Below are positions 53,624 to 63,469 of a stretch of DNA of 64,000 nt, piece by piece. Origin of the DNA: Pontibacter pamirensis. Its GTDB lineage: Bacteria; Bacteroidota; Bacteroidia; Cytophagales; Hymenobacteraceae. The translations under genes and the position numbers were made by a program. The notes beneath the pieces are model-generated. The model was not told where the DNA came from, ran no database searches, and saw nothing but the letters and a program-made list of their open reading frames with translations. The DNA lies in assembly GCF_010015475.1 (NCBI RefSeq), contig NZ_SSNI01000029.1, forward strand, positions 1-64,000, read 5' to 3'. The stretch's first letter is position 1; each line of letters begins with the position of its first letter.

Positions 53624-55078
53624 CTACAAGCTGTCCTTAGTTAACTGTCCGTTTATAGTGCGCCAGACAGACAGCGTATTTGCATCTTTTAACTCTTCAG
53701 GCAGCAGCTCCTGCGGTGCCGATTGAAAGGTAACAGGTCGTGCAAAACGCTTGATGGCGTAAGTCCCGACAGAGGTGCTGCGACTATCAGTTGTAGCAGG
53801 AAAAGGGCCGCCGTGTGTCATGGCATGCGACACTTCAACTCCTGTAGGAACGCCTTCAAAAAGTACCCGTCCGCATTTTTCCCGAATAATGTCCGTCAGT
53901 GTTTCTGCCTGACTAAGTTCTGATTTACTTCCCCAGATGGTACAGGTAAGCTGCCCCTGCAATTGCTCTGCTGCCTGCTCCAGTTCTTCCAGGCCATTAT
54001 AGGTAACCACTAAAGTAAAAGGCCCGAAAACCTCCTCCTGCATCTCCGGGTTCTGCAGCCACTCCTGTACAGATGTTTTGGCCAGCGCTGCTTTGCCTGT
54101 CAGCACATCCTCATCTGGTGTTACCAGCTTTTCGATGCCGCTGTGAGCTGTTAATTTGTTGAATCCTTTGTAATAATTCTCGCAGATGCCTTCGTGCAGC
54201 ATTTTATCACCTGCAGCTTCTCCCAATTTTTCAGAGAGCCTTCCCAGAAACAATGTTGTAGTGTCAGACTCCGGATAGAAGATAAGACCAGGATTTGTAC
54301 AGAACTGCCCTACGCCGAGCAGAACGGACTGTGCCGCCTGATCGGCTAATTGCTGGCTTTCTGCTTCGGCTTTTTCGGGTAAAACTAAAACAGGGTTTAT
54401 ACTTCCCATTTCGGCATAAACAGGAATGGGCTGCTCCCGCTGGCATGCCAGATCAAAAATAGCTTTCCCGCCTTTATAGGAACCTGTAAAAGCAACAGCC
54501 TTTGTTTTCGGATGCCTTACCAGTTCCTGGCCAGTTTCTATACCGCCACTCACATGCTGGAAAACACTTTCTGGCAAGCCGCAAGTCTGCAGTGCTTTTT
54601 TAATAGCGCCATATACTAGCTGTGATGTTTTAGGATGCCCCGGGTGCTCTTTGTATACCACCGTGCAACCCGCTGCCAGCGCAGAGGCAGTGTCTCCACC
54701 TGCAGTAGAAAAAGCTAGTGGAAAGTTACTGGCTCCAAACACGGCCACTGGTCCGAGGGGTATCAATATTCTGCGCAAATCCGCTCTTGGCAAAGGAGTC
54801 CGTTCAGGCAAGGCAGTATCAATGGTCGCCTCTAGCCAGACTCCCTCTTCCAGCAATTCAGCAAAAAGTTTTAACTGGTTCATTGTCCTGCCGCGCTCAC
54901 CCGTCAGGCGGCCTGCAGGCAGGTTAGACTCCATACTTGCTGTCTGTATCAGATTATCACCAAGCGCTTCTATCTCGGCAGCAACTTCTCTTAGTAAACT
55001 AGCCTTCGTACTGGCTGAAACTTTTTTATATACCTTGAATGCTTCTTCTGATTGTATAAGAACTTGTATAATTGGCAT
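53624..55078 (-). CDS. Alpha-ketoglutarate semialdehyde dehydrogenase
   Basis: A 484-residue aldehyde dehydrogenase. Catalytic Cys260 lies in GVGQFCTNPGLIF and the glutamate in VYAEMGSINPVLVL near residue 222. The NAD(P) site shows FGASNFPLAFSTAGGDTASALAAGCTVVYKEHPGHP near residue 115, a variant common to 2,5-dioxovalerate dehydrogenases. It oxidises alpha-ketoglutarate semialdehyde to alpha-ketoglutarate, the last step of hydroxyproline breakdown. It lies between the epimerase gene and the deaminase gene. Confidence 0.93.
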   Translation of the reverse strand: MPIIQVLIQSEEAFKVYKKVSASTKASLLREVAAEIEALGDNLIQTASMESNLPAGRLTGERGRTMNQLKLFAELLEEGVWLEATIDTALPERTPLPRADLRRILIPLGPVAVFGASNFPLAFSTAGGDTASALAAGCTVVYKEHPGHPKTSQLVYGAIKKALQTCGLPESVFQHVSGGIETGQELVRHPKTKAVAFTGSYKGGKAIFDLACQREQPIPVYAEMGSINPVLVLPEKAEAESQQLADQAAQSVLLGVGQFCTNPGLIFYPESDTTTLFLGRLSEKLGEAAGDKMLHEGICENYYKGFNKLTAHSGIEKLVTPDEDVLTGKAALAKTSVQEWLQNPEMQEEVFGPFTLVVTYNGLEELEQAAEQLQGQLTCTIWGSKSELSQAETLTDIIREKCGRVLFEGVPTGVEVSHAMTHGGPFPATTDSRSTSVGTYAIKRFARPVTFQSAPQELLPEELKDANTLSVWRTINGQLTKDSL

Positions 55079-55117
55079 ATTCCGTGATGTTAAAATGTTG
55101 GTTCATATTTATACTAT

Positions 55118-55153
55118 GTAGGCTTAAGCAACCCCTACATTACTTAAGCCTAC
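55118..55153. promoter_or_regulatory. Hairpin between the deaminase and dehydrogenase genes
   Basis: gtaggcttaag and cttaagcctac form a perfect 11-base inverted repeat around a 14-base loop, 40-75 bases upstream of the dehydrogenase start. There is no T run on the coding strand, so it is either an RNA processing structure or a dimeric-regulator operator for the downstream three genes. Confidence 0.45.
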
Positions 55154-55233
55154 AAAATATACTCAAAATATTTTACCTTTAAGAATACAGGAATATTCTA
55201 TAAGCTTCTTTTAATGTATTATTGGGCAGCAAT

Positions 55234-56175
55234 TTAATCTTTCAGAACAGCTTGTTCCTGCAGTCTTTCCATTATCTGCTCTAGATTAGGCCTTGTTTTT
55301 AAGGCCTGTTGGATGATGGTGAGCACCTGCTCGCGCTCCTCGCCTTCCAGTGGCATCCTCGGAAGCCGCACCTGCTCAGTGCCGATGCCCGTGTGCACCT
55401 CGGCCAGTTTGATGTTCTGCACCAGTTTGGGGTGCACGTCCAGTTCCAGCAGCGGGAAGAACCAGCGGTTTATCGCCACCGCCTCTTCCAGCCTATTGGC
55501 CTTCACCAGTTCATATATCGCCACTGTCTCAGCAGGGAAGGCGCATACCAGGCCCGCTACCCAGCCGTCAGCGCCCAGCACCAGGCTCTCCAGCGCCAGC
55601 GTGTCCACACCTGATAGGATGCTGAACCTGTCGCCAAACCGGTTGCGCATGCGCGTGATGTTGCCTACCTCCCGCGTCGACTCCTTCACCGCCTGGATGT
55701 TCTCACACTCCACCAGCTCGGCAAACATATCCAGCGTTACCAGGATGCGGTAGTCGATGGGGTTGTTGTATATCATGATGGGCAAATCAGTGGAAGCGGC
55801 TATAGCTTTGAAGTAAGCCACCGTCTCCCTGTCATCGGCCTTGTAGCGCATGGGCGGAAGCAGCATCAGTCCGCTCGCTCCGTTCCTTTTGGCAGCGGCG
55901 GCCGCCTCAATGGCACCTGCCGTTGTCTGCTCGGCGATGTTGAGGATAACCGGCACTCGGCCCTCCACATGCGCCACCGTCTCCCGCACCAGCACGGCCT
56001 TCTCCTCATCGCTCAGTGTGCTGGCTTCTCCCAGGGTGCCCCCCAGTATAATGCCGTTCACGCCGGCAGCGAGCTGCGCGTCAATGTTTTTAAGAAAGGC
56101 GTCGATGTCGAGCTTGTCGTCTGATGTGAACTTGGTGGTCACTGCCGGGAAAACTCCCTCCCATTGTACTTTCAT
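55234..56175 (-). CDS. DHDPS-family 1-pyrroline-4-hydroxy-2-carboxylate deaminase
   Basis: A 313-residue dihydrodipicolinate synthase/N-acetylneuraminate lyase-family protein. It has GGTLGEASTLSDEEK near residue 40, MIYNNPIDYRI near residue 133 and the Schiff-base Lys164 in IQAVKESTRE. The GVDTLALESLVLGADGWVAGLVCAFPAE block follows. In hydroxyproline catabolism this family removes ammonia from 1-pyrroline-4-hydroxy-2-carboxylate to give alpha-ketoglutarate semialdehyde. The three neighbouring genes supply the substrate and consume the product. It is the first gene of the cluster. Confidence 0.9.
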   Translation of the reverse strand: MKVQWEGVFPAVTTKFTSDDKLDIDAFLKNIDAQLAAGVNGIILGGTLGEASTLSDEEKAVLVRETVAHVEGRVPVILNIAEQTTAGAIEAAAAAKRNGASGLMLLPPMRYKADDRETVAYFKAIAASTDLPIMIYNNPIDYRILVTLDMFAELVECENIQAVKESTREVGNITRMRNRFGDRFSILSGVDTLALESLVLGADGWVAGLVCAFPAETVAIYELVKANRLEEAVAINRWFFPLLELDVHPKLVQNIKLAEVHTGIGTEQVRLPRMPLEGEEREQVLTIIQQALKTRPNLEQIMERLQEQAVLKD

Positions 56176-56589
56176 AAGTCTGAATGTTTTGTTGTAGATG
56201 ATATATTTCTCCCTCCCTTGTTTAACTGTTTAAGCTTTGGGAATGTATGGTTTCAGATGATGCGAAGCGTATGTTCGAAGCTCAGCTTGTTAGCGGGCAC
56301 ATGTGCTCCTGATTTAGGCAAAGCTAGGCTGAAACCCGCTCTCATATTTTCAGTATTTCACCCTTTCGTAACACTATACTACCTCCTTTTACCTTTCTTA
56401 CCTTCATTATCAGGTAATATTGTTGCAAATCAACATAACCAGGAGAAGGGGTTCTATCTTAAGTTACCATTTTTGAGTAAAGAATCCGAATTACTAGTCT
56501 TCAGTTTGGCATGGAAAAAAGAAAGACTGTGCTCCCACAAAAGAATTTTAGTGTATGCAGTAGCTACTAATTCCTTTCTCTCCCTTTGT

Positions 56590-56604
56590 CTTAGAGCATG
56601 TTAA
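56590..56604. mobile_element. Solo IS-end-like sequence
   Basis: cttagagcatgttaa repeats the outer end of the IS at the left edge of the window (read there on the minus strand as cttagagcatgttta), including the flanking TTA. The match then stops. It could be a relic of an excised or deleted element, or coincidence. Confidence 0.25.
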
Positions 56605-56674
56605 CTCAACACCAGTATATTACTTTATAACTCAAGTTGCGCTATGCACATTTCATTGTTCCGCTACCGTTAAA

Positions 56675-56752
56675 GACCCACCCCTGCCCCTCCCAAGAGG
56701 GGAATTTCGAACTAGAAGAAAGATTAGCCCCGGAAGGGTTAAGCGTGGGTTC
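56675..56752. repeat. GC-rich inverted repeat after the S9 gene
   Basis: A perfect hairpin cccctc-ccaa-gagggg (56687-56702) lies inside longer imperfect arms: gacccacccctgcccct on the left and agccccggaagggtt...gtgggt on the right. It resembles a REP-type element and may also end the S9 peptidase transcript. Confidence 0.5.
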
Positions 56753-56787
56753 ATTTCAGATGCGAATAACAAATCACAACCTGATTT

Positions 56788-59058
56788 TTATAATTTAGCG
56801 GATGAATCATCGGCAGCTTTTTCCCACTCCGGCGGCTCTACCCCAAGCAGGTGCTTCACGAAGAAATCCCGTCGCTTTCGCTCACCGTAATCTCCGCCAG
56901 AGGTATGGCCTGCCCCAGGTATCATCAGGAAATCGAAGTTCTTGTTTGCTTTGATGAGCGCATTGACCAGTTGCAGCGTGGAAGCCGGGTCTACGTTGTC
57001 GTCCAACTCTCCCAGTATCAGCATCAGCTTGCCCTCTAGCTTGTTTGCGTTCTCCACGTTGGAGGAGGAGGCGTAGTGGGGCCCAAGCTTGCCCATCCAC
57101 TGCTCATTCCACCACATCTTGTCCATGCGGTTGTCGTGGCAGCCAGAGGAGGAGACGGCTACTTTATAGAACTCGGGGTGGAAGAGCAGCGCACCCGCTG
57201 AACTCTGCCCACCGGCAGAAGTTCCGAAGATGCCGACTCTTTCGGTATCCAGGTAAGGGTACTTTTGTGCCGCGTCCTTTATCCAGGCTATCCTGTCGGG
57301 TAAGCCGGCGTCTTTGATATTTCTCCAGCACACGTCCTGGAAGGTCTTTGAGCGGTTGGAGGTGCCCATTCCGTCCATTTGCACGACAACAAAGCCTAGT
57401 TCAGCTAATTCATGCAGGTGGCGGGCACTTCCAAACGATTTAGGCACAAAGGAGCTGTGGGGGCCGGCGTAGATATATTCAATAACCGGGTACTTTTTTG
57501 CAGGGTCAAAGCTGCTGGGCCTGATAATGATGCCCCAGATGTCTGTCTCCCCATCCCTTGCCTTGGAGGTGAATACCTCCGGGGCCTTCCATCCTGCCGC
57601 ATACAGCCCTGCGGTATCGGCCTTTTCCACCTCCAGCACAGCCTTGCCGTCGGCAGCATTTCGAAGCACCGTGACAGGGGCTTTATCTACCCTGGAGTAA
57701 CTGTCTACAAAATATTTGTGGTTTGGTGAGAAGGTGGCTGAGTGGTTGGCATTCTCCGTGGTAAGCGGCGTCAGGCCGCTGCCGTCAAAGCTTATCTTAT
57801 AGTACTGCACCAGGTATGGGTCCTGCCCTGCTTCCCGGCCGCTGCCGGCAAAGAGGATGCTCCGCTGCGCCTCATCTACGTGCACCACCTCGCGCACGAC
57901 CCAATTGCCTTTGGTTATCTGGTTCTTCACTTTGCCCGTCTCTCCGTCGTAGAGGTAGAGGTGGTTCCAGCCGTCGCGCTCCGAGGCCCAGATGATTTCC
58001 TTGCCGTCTCCTACATCGTGGCGGTATTTCTTGCCGCTGTAGTCGATAAAGGTTTTGCTTTCTTCTTCGATAAGCTCCTGCACCTCCCCTGTCTGCCCGT
58101 CCACCTCCAGCACCTTATAAGCCTGGTGGCCCCGCTGGTTATACTCCACCGTGAAAGCGCGTCCATCTTTGCGCCAGCTTGGGTTGGAGAGGCTGTATTG
58201 TTCTCCGGGGCCGAAAGGCGCAGGGTTTACACTTATTTGTTTCTTTGAATCGAAGAGGAAGAGCTGCGGGGACTTCTGCGGCAATGCATCGCCTGGCTTC
58301 AGGTAATGGCGCGTTTGTAGTTTAGGCTGCAGCTGGTCTTCCGGCGAAGACTCCAGCAGGTAGAGCAGGTGCTCCTGACCCGGCCGCACTTTATTGGTGG
58401 CAAGCTTCTTTGAGTCAGGGGACCAGGAGATGTAGGAGGAGTAGTGTTCTCCAGCAGAGCCATCGTAGCTCAGCTGGTATTCTTCCTTGCTCTTGTTGCT
58501 ATCAGAATACTTAACGTAAACGTTGTAGTTTTTGATAAAGGCGACCCACTGGCTGTCGGGCGAGGCAACAGGCTTGTTGCCTAACTCATCCCTGGCCCCG
58601 CCCCAGTACCTGTTCGGCCGTTTCTCCGCCTCTCCCTTTTCGCGCAGCTTGTAGGACCCCAGTGACAGGCCCCATGCTTTGCCCCCATACTCGAAGTCCA
58701 GTTCTTTTCCTTTATCGGAGAAAGTGATAGAGGAGAAAGGCAGTTTGTAGGGAGACACCTCTTTGCCCGTAGCCGCGGAGAGCAATTTGGCCAGCCGCTC
58801 CTGGTTGAAAGCCGACTTTCTGGTACGCTTCGCGGCGTCCACCAAAACAAATTCTTTGCCGCGCGGAGTGGTGTTGATGTACCAGAACTTCTCTTCTCCT
58901 TTAATCCAATGAAAGCTCCTGGGAGCATTATAGATTTTGCTCTCCATGGCCTCCTTCTGCGCCTCGGCCCGTCGGTAATCCGCCTTCGTGCCCTGCCCCA
59001 TCAGAGAGAGTGAGCAGCATAACAACAGCGCAATCAGCAACCAGGAATGAAGCGTCAT
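56788..59058 (-). CDS. S9 family prolyl oligopeptidase-type peptidase, secreted
   Basis: A protein of 756 residues if started at the ATG at 59058, which gives a clean signal peptide (ending LMGQ); the ATG at 59118 would add 20 residues in front of it. DPP IV-type propeller ([40 protein letters not shown]) then an alpha/beta hydrolase with the nucleophile in GTSAGGQSS (about Ser614), the aspartate in GELDDNVDP and the histidine in [12 protein letters not shown]. The DW-YEEE motif of true DPP IV is absent, so it probably cleaves longer or different peptides. It lies 142 bases downstream of the M1 peptidase stop. Confidence 0.9.
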   Translation of the reverse strand: MTLHSWLLIALLLCCSLSLMGQGTKADYRRAEAQKEAMESKIYNAPRSFHWIKGEEKFWYINTTPRGKEFVLVDAAKRTRKSAFNQERLAKLLSAATGKEVSPYKLPFSSITFSDKGKELDFEYGGKAWGLSLGSYKLREKGEAEKRPNRYWGGARDELGNKPVASPDSQWVAFIKNYNVYVKYSDSNKSKEEYQLSYDGSAGEHYSSYISWSPDSKKLATNKVRPGQEHLLYLLESSPEDQLQPKLQTRHYLKPGDALPQKSPQLFLFDSKKQISVNPAPFGPGEQYSLSNPSWRKDGRAFTVEYNQRGHQAYKVLEVDGQTGEVQELIEEESKTFIDYSGKKYRHDVGDGKEIIWASERDGWNHLYLYDGETGKVKNQITKGNWVVREVVHVDEAQRSILFAGSGREAGQDPYLVQYYKISFDGSGLTPLTTENANHSATFSPNHKYFVDSYSRVDKAPVTVLRNAADGKAVLEVEKADTAGLYAAGWKAPEVFTSKARDGETDIWGIIIRPSSFDPAKKYPVIEYIYAGPHSSFVPKSFGSARHLHELAELGFVVVQMDGMGTSNRSKTFQDVCWRNIKDAGLPDRIAWIKDAAQKYPYLDTERVGIFGTSAGGQSSAGALLFHPEFYKVAVSSSGCHDNRMDKMWWNEQWMGKLGPHYASSSNVENANKLEGKLMLILGELDDNVDPASTLQLVNALIKANKNFDFLMIPGAGHTSGGDYGERKRRDFFVKHLLGVEPPEWEKAADDSSAKL

Positions 59059-59224
59059 AGCACGTGCCAGTGCCGTGATAGAAAAATTTACGCCAGTAGA
59101 AGTGCCAGGTGTATCCATAGGTTTTCTGCTTATGGGTTAATGCTCTGGCAATAAGCACCTAAAACAGCAAAAACACCTTCTGCATACTAACCAATCATGA
59201 TACTATGTTAACCTCCAGCGGAAA

Positions 59225-59250
59225 AATGGTGCACCTCTATGGGAGGTGCC
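59225..59250 (-). terminator. Intrinsic terminator of the M1 peptidase gene
   Basis: gcacctc (59231-59237) and gaggtgc (59243-59249) form a 7-base stem with a 5-base loop, 12 bases past the stop codon. On the minus strand it is followed by a catttttcc T run. Confidence 0.6.
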
Positions 59251-59260
59251 TGCTTATGAT

Positions 59261-60928
59261 TCAGGGAACAAGAGACACGTCTGCGGCTTCTACATAAAAG
59301 TTAGGGTCTACTTGTAAAGCGTTCTTCCCTTTGTAGCCTTTGAGTTCCTGCCAGTTTGTGGTGGGCTCCAGCCATTTCTCTTTGCCGTTCACGGATACCT
59401 TCACCGGCATATGGAAGCCTGCTACGCTGTTACCCCATCTATACCTGAGTTTATTGCCGGCAAACTGGTACTCCAGCTTTGGGATTCTGGTATCGCGCAA
59501 ATACTGGTCAAAGAAGGCAGAGAGATCGCGGCCGGTGTGTTTGCTGAGGTAGCTTTCAATTTGCTGCGTCGTCACGGTCTGGTGGTAGAAGTCGCGGTTG
59601 AGGCCGCGCAGGATACCACGCCACTTTTCATCGTTGTTCACCACCTGCCGCAGCGTGTGCAGCATGTTGCCTCCCTTCGGGTACATATCGCCGGAACCAC
59701 GGTAGTTCACTTCATACTGGCCTATGATGGGCTTGTCGTTTTTAATGCCTTGCCTTGTACCTATCACGTATGCATTGCCCGCTTCCTTACCATAATGATA
59801 GTCTACAAATAGGCCTTCTGAGTAATTTGTGAAGCTTTCGTGGATCCACATATCGGCAATGTCTTTGTAGGTGATGTTGTTGGCAAACCACTCATGCCCG
59901 GACTCGTGGATAATGATGAAATCAAACTTCAGGCCCCAGCCAGTGCCGCTTAAATCTCTCCCTCTATACCCATTCTGATACCCATTGCCGTAGGTAACGG
60001 CACTCTGGTGCTCCATCCCGAGGTAAGGAACCTCTATGAGCTTGAAGCCGTCCTCGTAAAAGGGGTAAGGGCCGAACCAATGCTCAAAAGCCTGTAGCAT
60101 GCGCGGTGCATCTTTGAACTGAGCTTTGGCTTTGTCGAGGTTTTCTTTCAGCACATAATAGTCCAGCTCCAGCTCCCCCTTCTCGCCTTGATATGTTTCT
60201 GAGAAATGAGCGAAATCGCCTATACTGATGTTCACTCCATAGTTGTTAATAGGATTAGAAACAAACCAGTGAAACGTTTTCGTGCTGTCGTTCCTTTCTT
60301 CCACTCCCCGGAGTTTACCATTCGACACATCCATTAAATGCTTCGGTACAGTTACACTGATGAGCATGCTGTCCGGCTCATCATACATGTGATCCTTGCA
60401 GGGCCACCACAAACTCGCCCCATCGCCCTGGTTGGAGTTCGCGACAAAGGGATTTCCCTGCGCGTCTTTTTTCCAGGTCAGGCCACCACTCCAGGGCGGA
60501 TTTTCACTTACCACGGGCTTTCCTCCAAAGAAAACATCCAGCTTGTTCACTTGTCCTTTTTTTTGGTCTTCGCTTATTTGAATAAAATAGGCATTGCCGT
60601 CTCTTCTGAAGGCTAACTCCTTCCCGTTCTGCACCACTTTATCAATACGCATAGGCGGTTGCAGGTCCACCTGCATCAAACGGCCTGGCTCCAACACCTT
60701 GTACTGTATGGTGTTGGTTCCCCGGATGGTGCTGTCGCCAGGGTTTACATTCACATCCAGGTGATAATACGCCAGGTCCCACCACGCTCTTTCCTCTGTA
60801 ATAGAACCACGCAGCGTATCCTGGCGCGTAAACGCAGGAGTCTGGGCATAGGCACCAGCCGTGACGGCTATGAACAGCAGCATGCCGCATGCTTTAAACA
60901 TCGTTTTAACTATCATTGACTTTATCAT
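59261..60928 (-). CDS. M1 family metallopeptidase, secreted
   Basis: A 555-residue zinc aminopeptidase. The start has three candidate ATGs (60928, 60916, 60901), all ahead of the signal peptide ending AYAQ. The zinc site is HESGHEWFANN with the third ligand Glu in DMWIHESFTNYSEG, the M1 spacing. GMEHQSAVTYGNGY, the exopeptidase substrate loop equivalent to GAMEN, is near residue 330. The N-terminal beta domain (YYHLDVNVNPGDSTIRGTNTI) is complete. The C-terminal helical domain is short, as in many Bacteroidota members. It removes single residues from peptide N-termini in the periplasm. Confidence 0.93.
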   Translation of the reverse strand: MIKSMIVKTMFKACGMLLFIAVTAGAYAQTPAFTRQDTLRGSITEERAWWDLAYYHLDVNVNPGDSTIRGTNTIQYKVLEPGRLMQVDLQPPMRIDKVVQNGKELAFRRDGNAYFIQISEDQKKGQVNKLDVFFGGKPVVSENPPWSGGLTWKKDAQGNPFVANSNQGDGASLWWPCKDHMYDEPDSMLISVTVPKHLMDVSNGKLRGVEERNDSTKTFHWFVSNPINNYGVNISIGDFAHFSETYQGEKGELELDYYVLKENLDKAKAQFKDAPRMLQAFEHWFGPYPFYEDGFKLIEVPYLGMEHQSAVTYGNGYQNGYRGRDLSGTGWGLKFDFIIIHESGHEWFANNITYKDIADMWIHESFTNYSEGLFVDYHYGKEAGNAYVIGTRQGIKNDKPIIGQYEVNYRGSGDMYPKGGNMLHTLRQVVNNDEKWRGILRGLNRDFYHQTVTTQQIESYLSKHTGRDLSAFFDQYLRDTRIPKLEYQFAGNKLRYRWGNSVAGFHMPVKVSVNGKEKWLEPTTNWQELKGYKGKNALQVDPNFYVEAADVSLVP

Positions 60929-60967
60929 TCTATAAGCATTCAGGTTCTGATTGAATTTTGTGTTTTA

Positions 60968-62476
60968 TTATGGAGCCGTACTGATGCACCGCCCGTTTTC
61001 CAGCTGAATCACCCTGGTGACACATTCCGGAATCTCATGCTGGTAGTGGCTTACATAAATCAAGGTCACGTCACCAGCTTCGCATATGGCATTGATCACG
61101 CTTTTGAAATGCCGCTGCTGCCCAGCATTAAACCCATGGCAGGGTTCATCGAGGATGAGCAGGGGCGGGTTTTTCACCAGTGCACGCGCAAGCAGGCAGA
61201 GCCGCTGCGTAGTTGCTGTTACGTTGCTGAAGGGTTTCGCGGCCAGCGCCTCTATCCCGAACAATTCCATCCAGCGCAGCGCTACGGCTCGTTTTTCAGG
61301 ATCACTTTCCTGGTATAGCCCTAAGGAATCATAAAAGCCTGACTCAATCACGTCGCGGCAGGATTGCCCGCCAGGAAAATACTGAAACAACTCAGGAGAG
61401 ACAAAGCCTATGTTTCGCTTTATATCCCAGATACTTTCCCCGCTTCCCCTTCTCCTGTCGAAGAGCGTGATGTTATTGGCATAGGCCTGCGGATTGTCTC
61501 CGTTTATCAGGCTTAATAAGGTAGACTTGCCTGCGCCGTTATGCCCCACCAGCGCCCACTTCTCCCCTTGCTTTACTTCCCAGGAAATATCATCCAGCAC
61601 CGTTTTGTCGCCGTACTTAATGGAAACATTTTCCATCTTTACTATCGCTTCAAAAGACGGAGTGGCCGTTGCAGAAAGAAGCGACGCTAACCCGGCTCTG
61701 TCCAGCGTTACCGGCTGCTCATTCTTTTGTTTGCCGATGGTCAGTTGGTCTTTTAACATGGCTACCATCTCCTGCCCCTTGTTCCAGACAGCGACATGCG
61801 TGATGGCATCCGGTATCTCATCCGGGGAGGTGACCATCACGACTGTTATTCCGGAATCCGTAATCGCTGTTATCAACTGGTTAAAGCTTTGCCTTGCCCC
61901 GACATCCAGCCCCGACAAAGGATTATCCAACAGAAGCACAGACGGGTTGCGCAGCAGGGCAGTCGCCAGAAGTACCCGCTTTGTTTCCCCGTTCGAGAGC
62001 TTTATCAATTCTTTGTCCAGCAGATGCTGCAGGCGCAACGCCACCACCACTTTATCTAACGTCCAGAAAGGGTTATCAGGAAAAGGAATGATCTCGGAAA
62101 GGTGTTGCGTTACGGTAGGTGCGTCCACGGCATAAGCGGCATTGTACCGTTGCTGGTAAAAAAGCGTCTCTTTGCCGGACAGGCTTGAGAAACAATGGCG
62201 CGAAGAAACAATGCTTACGGGCTTTTGCCATAAAAAGCGGGGCGACTGCACCGGGTTCTGCTGCTGGTAGTGCTCATAAAAGCCAAAGTGCGCCTTCCCG
62301 CTTACAATAGGAACATTACCGGCAATCGCGTCTAACAGCAAGTGTTTTCCTGTTTCGTTGTCGCCTGTTAGTACCCAGTGTTCCCCTTTCTTTATTTCGA
62401 AAGTAGTATTGTTCAGAACAGTCTGCCCCATAGAACGAACTGCTATGTTTTCGAAAGACAAAATAACGTCAGTCAC
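60968..62476 (-). CDS. Duplicated ABC ATPase (ModF-like) with one degenerate site
   Basis: A 502-residue protein, apparently from a GTG start, with two ABC domains and no membrane segment. Domain 1: Walker A GDNETGKH (38-45) has His in place of Ser/Thr, signature LSNGE is good, and Walker B LLLDNP lacks the catalytic Glu. Domain 2: Walker A GHNGAGKST is intact, Walker B LLILDEP is intact, and the signature FSNVTATTQR is degenerate. In a head-to-tail pair this leaves one full site (A2 plus signature 1) and one dead site. The build matches ModF/PhnL-like soluble ATPases of unknown partner. It is encoded 39 bases upstream of the M1 gene. Confidence 0.85.
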   Translation of the reverse strand: MTDVILSFENIAVRSMGQTVLNNTTFEIKKGEHWVLTGDNETGKHLLLDAIAGNVPIVSGKAHFGFYEHYQQQNPVQSPRFLWQKPVSIVSSRHCFSSLSGKETLFYQQRYNAAYAVDAPTVTQHLSEIIPFPDNPFWTLDKVVVALRLQHLLDKELIKLSNGETKRVLLATALLRNPSVLLLDNPLSGLDVGARQSFNQLITAITDSGITVVMVTSPDEIPDAITHVAVWNKGQEMVAMLKDQLTIGKQKNEQPVTLDRAGLASLLSATATPSFEAIVKMENVSIKYGDKTVLDDISWEVKQGEKWALVGHNGAGKSTLLSLINGDNPQAYANNITLFDRRRGSGESIWDIKRNIGFVSPELFQYFPGGQSCRDVIESGFYDSLGLYQESDPEKRAVALRWMELFGIEALAAKPFSNVTATTQRLCLLARALVKNPPLLILDEPCHGFNAGQQRHFKSVINAICEAGDVTLIYVSHYQHEIPECVTRVIQLENGRCISTAP

Positions 62477-62663
62477 TATAACTCTGCTTTTTTAAAGTAT
62501 TTCGTTTTTAATGATGGCGCTATGGCGGGAAACTTGCGCATCATGAATTTATATTACTCCCTCCACCTTAATAAAGGCATAAATATGCAGGAAACCTACG
62601 AAACCTGTACGGTGAATTTAACTGAGCGGCAGGTTTTGTTTTGATTTTCCTAATGTATACCTG

Positions 62664-63029
62664 CTATTCTTCATCGTTATTTACCCATATCGTCTTCGGT
62701 TCTGCCTCAGGAAAAAAGCCCAGCATGCGCATGACAGCCTTGCCCGTATTTCGTACCTCGTGTACATTCAGGGGTGTTATCACAGCTACACTTCCTGCCG
62801 GGAAGTCATAAAATGTATCGTCCATAATCACCACCCCATGCCCTTCCAGGCATACCAGTAACTCTTCCGTGCGATGATAGTGCGGTGGCACGAACCCTCC
62901 CTCCTCAAAGTAGTTTTCTATCAGGGCCGTACTTGCTGTACCAGATTGCCCGTTGGCGAGCCACTGCCGCGTTCTACCGGTACTTAACTGTTCAAGTTCC
63001 AGCGCTGATTTAGAGATGATGAAGCCCAT
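62664..63029 (-). CDS. Small cupin-domain protein
   Basis: A 121-residue single cupin. Motif 1 is VPPHYHRTEELLVCLEGHGVV near residue 51 with His, His and Glu ligands. Motif 2 is PLNVHEVRNTG near residue 90. Likely metal-binding; substrate unknown. Its start codon lies inside the last codons of the GH127 remnant that precedes it, so it appears to use that gene's promoter after a deletion. Confidence 0.82.
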   Translation of the reverse strand: MGFIISKSALELEQLSTGRTRQWLANGQSGTASTALIENYFEEGGFVPPHYHRTEELLVCLEGHGVVIMDDTFYDFPAGSVAVITPLNVHEVRNTGKAVMRMLGFFPEAEPKTIWVNNDEE

Positions 63030-63258
63030 GGCTGTTTCTTATTTGTATTCTGCGCCCGTTTTCTTTGCTCTTCTTTAAGGTGTGCGGGATGGTAACCGTG
63101 GCATTTACTTGCATCTTGGGTGCGCAGAAATCATCGTGCACATGCACATGTGTGAAGGGCACCGGCTGAATGGGATAATCATGATGCTGCGCAACGGACG
63201 CAGTCTGCGTGAGCAAAGACACCCCGATGGCACAAGCCAGTATGCTATATAGTTTCAT
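63010..63258 (-). pseudogene. N-terminal remnant of a GH127 (beta-L-arabinofuranosidase-type) enzyme
   Basis: An 82-codon frame with a signal peptide (ending SVAQ) followed by HDYPIQPVPFTHVHVHDDFCAPKM and NATVTIPHTLKKSKENGR. This is how GH127 (DUF1680) enzymes begin; the family has about 600 or more residues. After ENGR, where the family continues with DNF, the frame runs into unrelated codons that overlap the cupin gene's start and stops. The conserved tryptophan of the DFWAP block is already Cys. The remaining nine tenths of the gene are missing from the window. Confidence 0.8.
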
Positions 63259-63469
63259 ATTATTCTAAATCTATGCTGGAGATACACTGGCAAACAATAC
63301 CTATTTTATCTATACAAATATACTTTTAATCCAAGCCTCTTCCTGACTATATATTAACATATAATGCTACCATATTAACACGGTAGCATTATCAGCTGCT
63401 TTTGCGCCATGCTGTTATTCTTACAGAAGCATAGTGGTGGTTTGTGCAGAAAGGCAAACACAGAGGATT

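Larger units (their letters stand above)
56176..56787. other. Non-coding region upstream of the hydroxyproline operon
   Basis: About 610 bases. The right end carries a GC-rich inverted repeat (56675-56752) near the S9 stop codon and a sequence resembling the IS terminal repeat (56590-56604). The left part should contain the promoter of the hydroxyproline genes. The 146-codon plus-strand frame there has no recognisable content. Confidence 0.5.

Noticed and set aside
56164-56604. 146-codon plus-strand frame upstream of the hydroxyproline operon
   Set aside because: It overlaps the deaminase start on the other strand, has no recognisable domain, and its last codons fall in the IS-end-like sequence.
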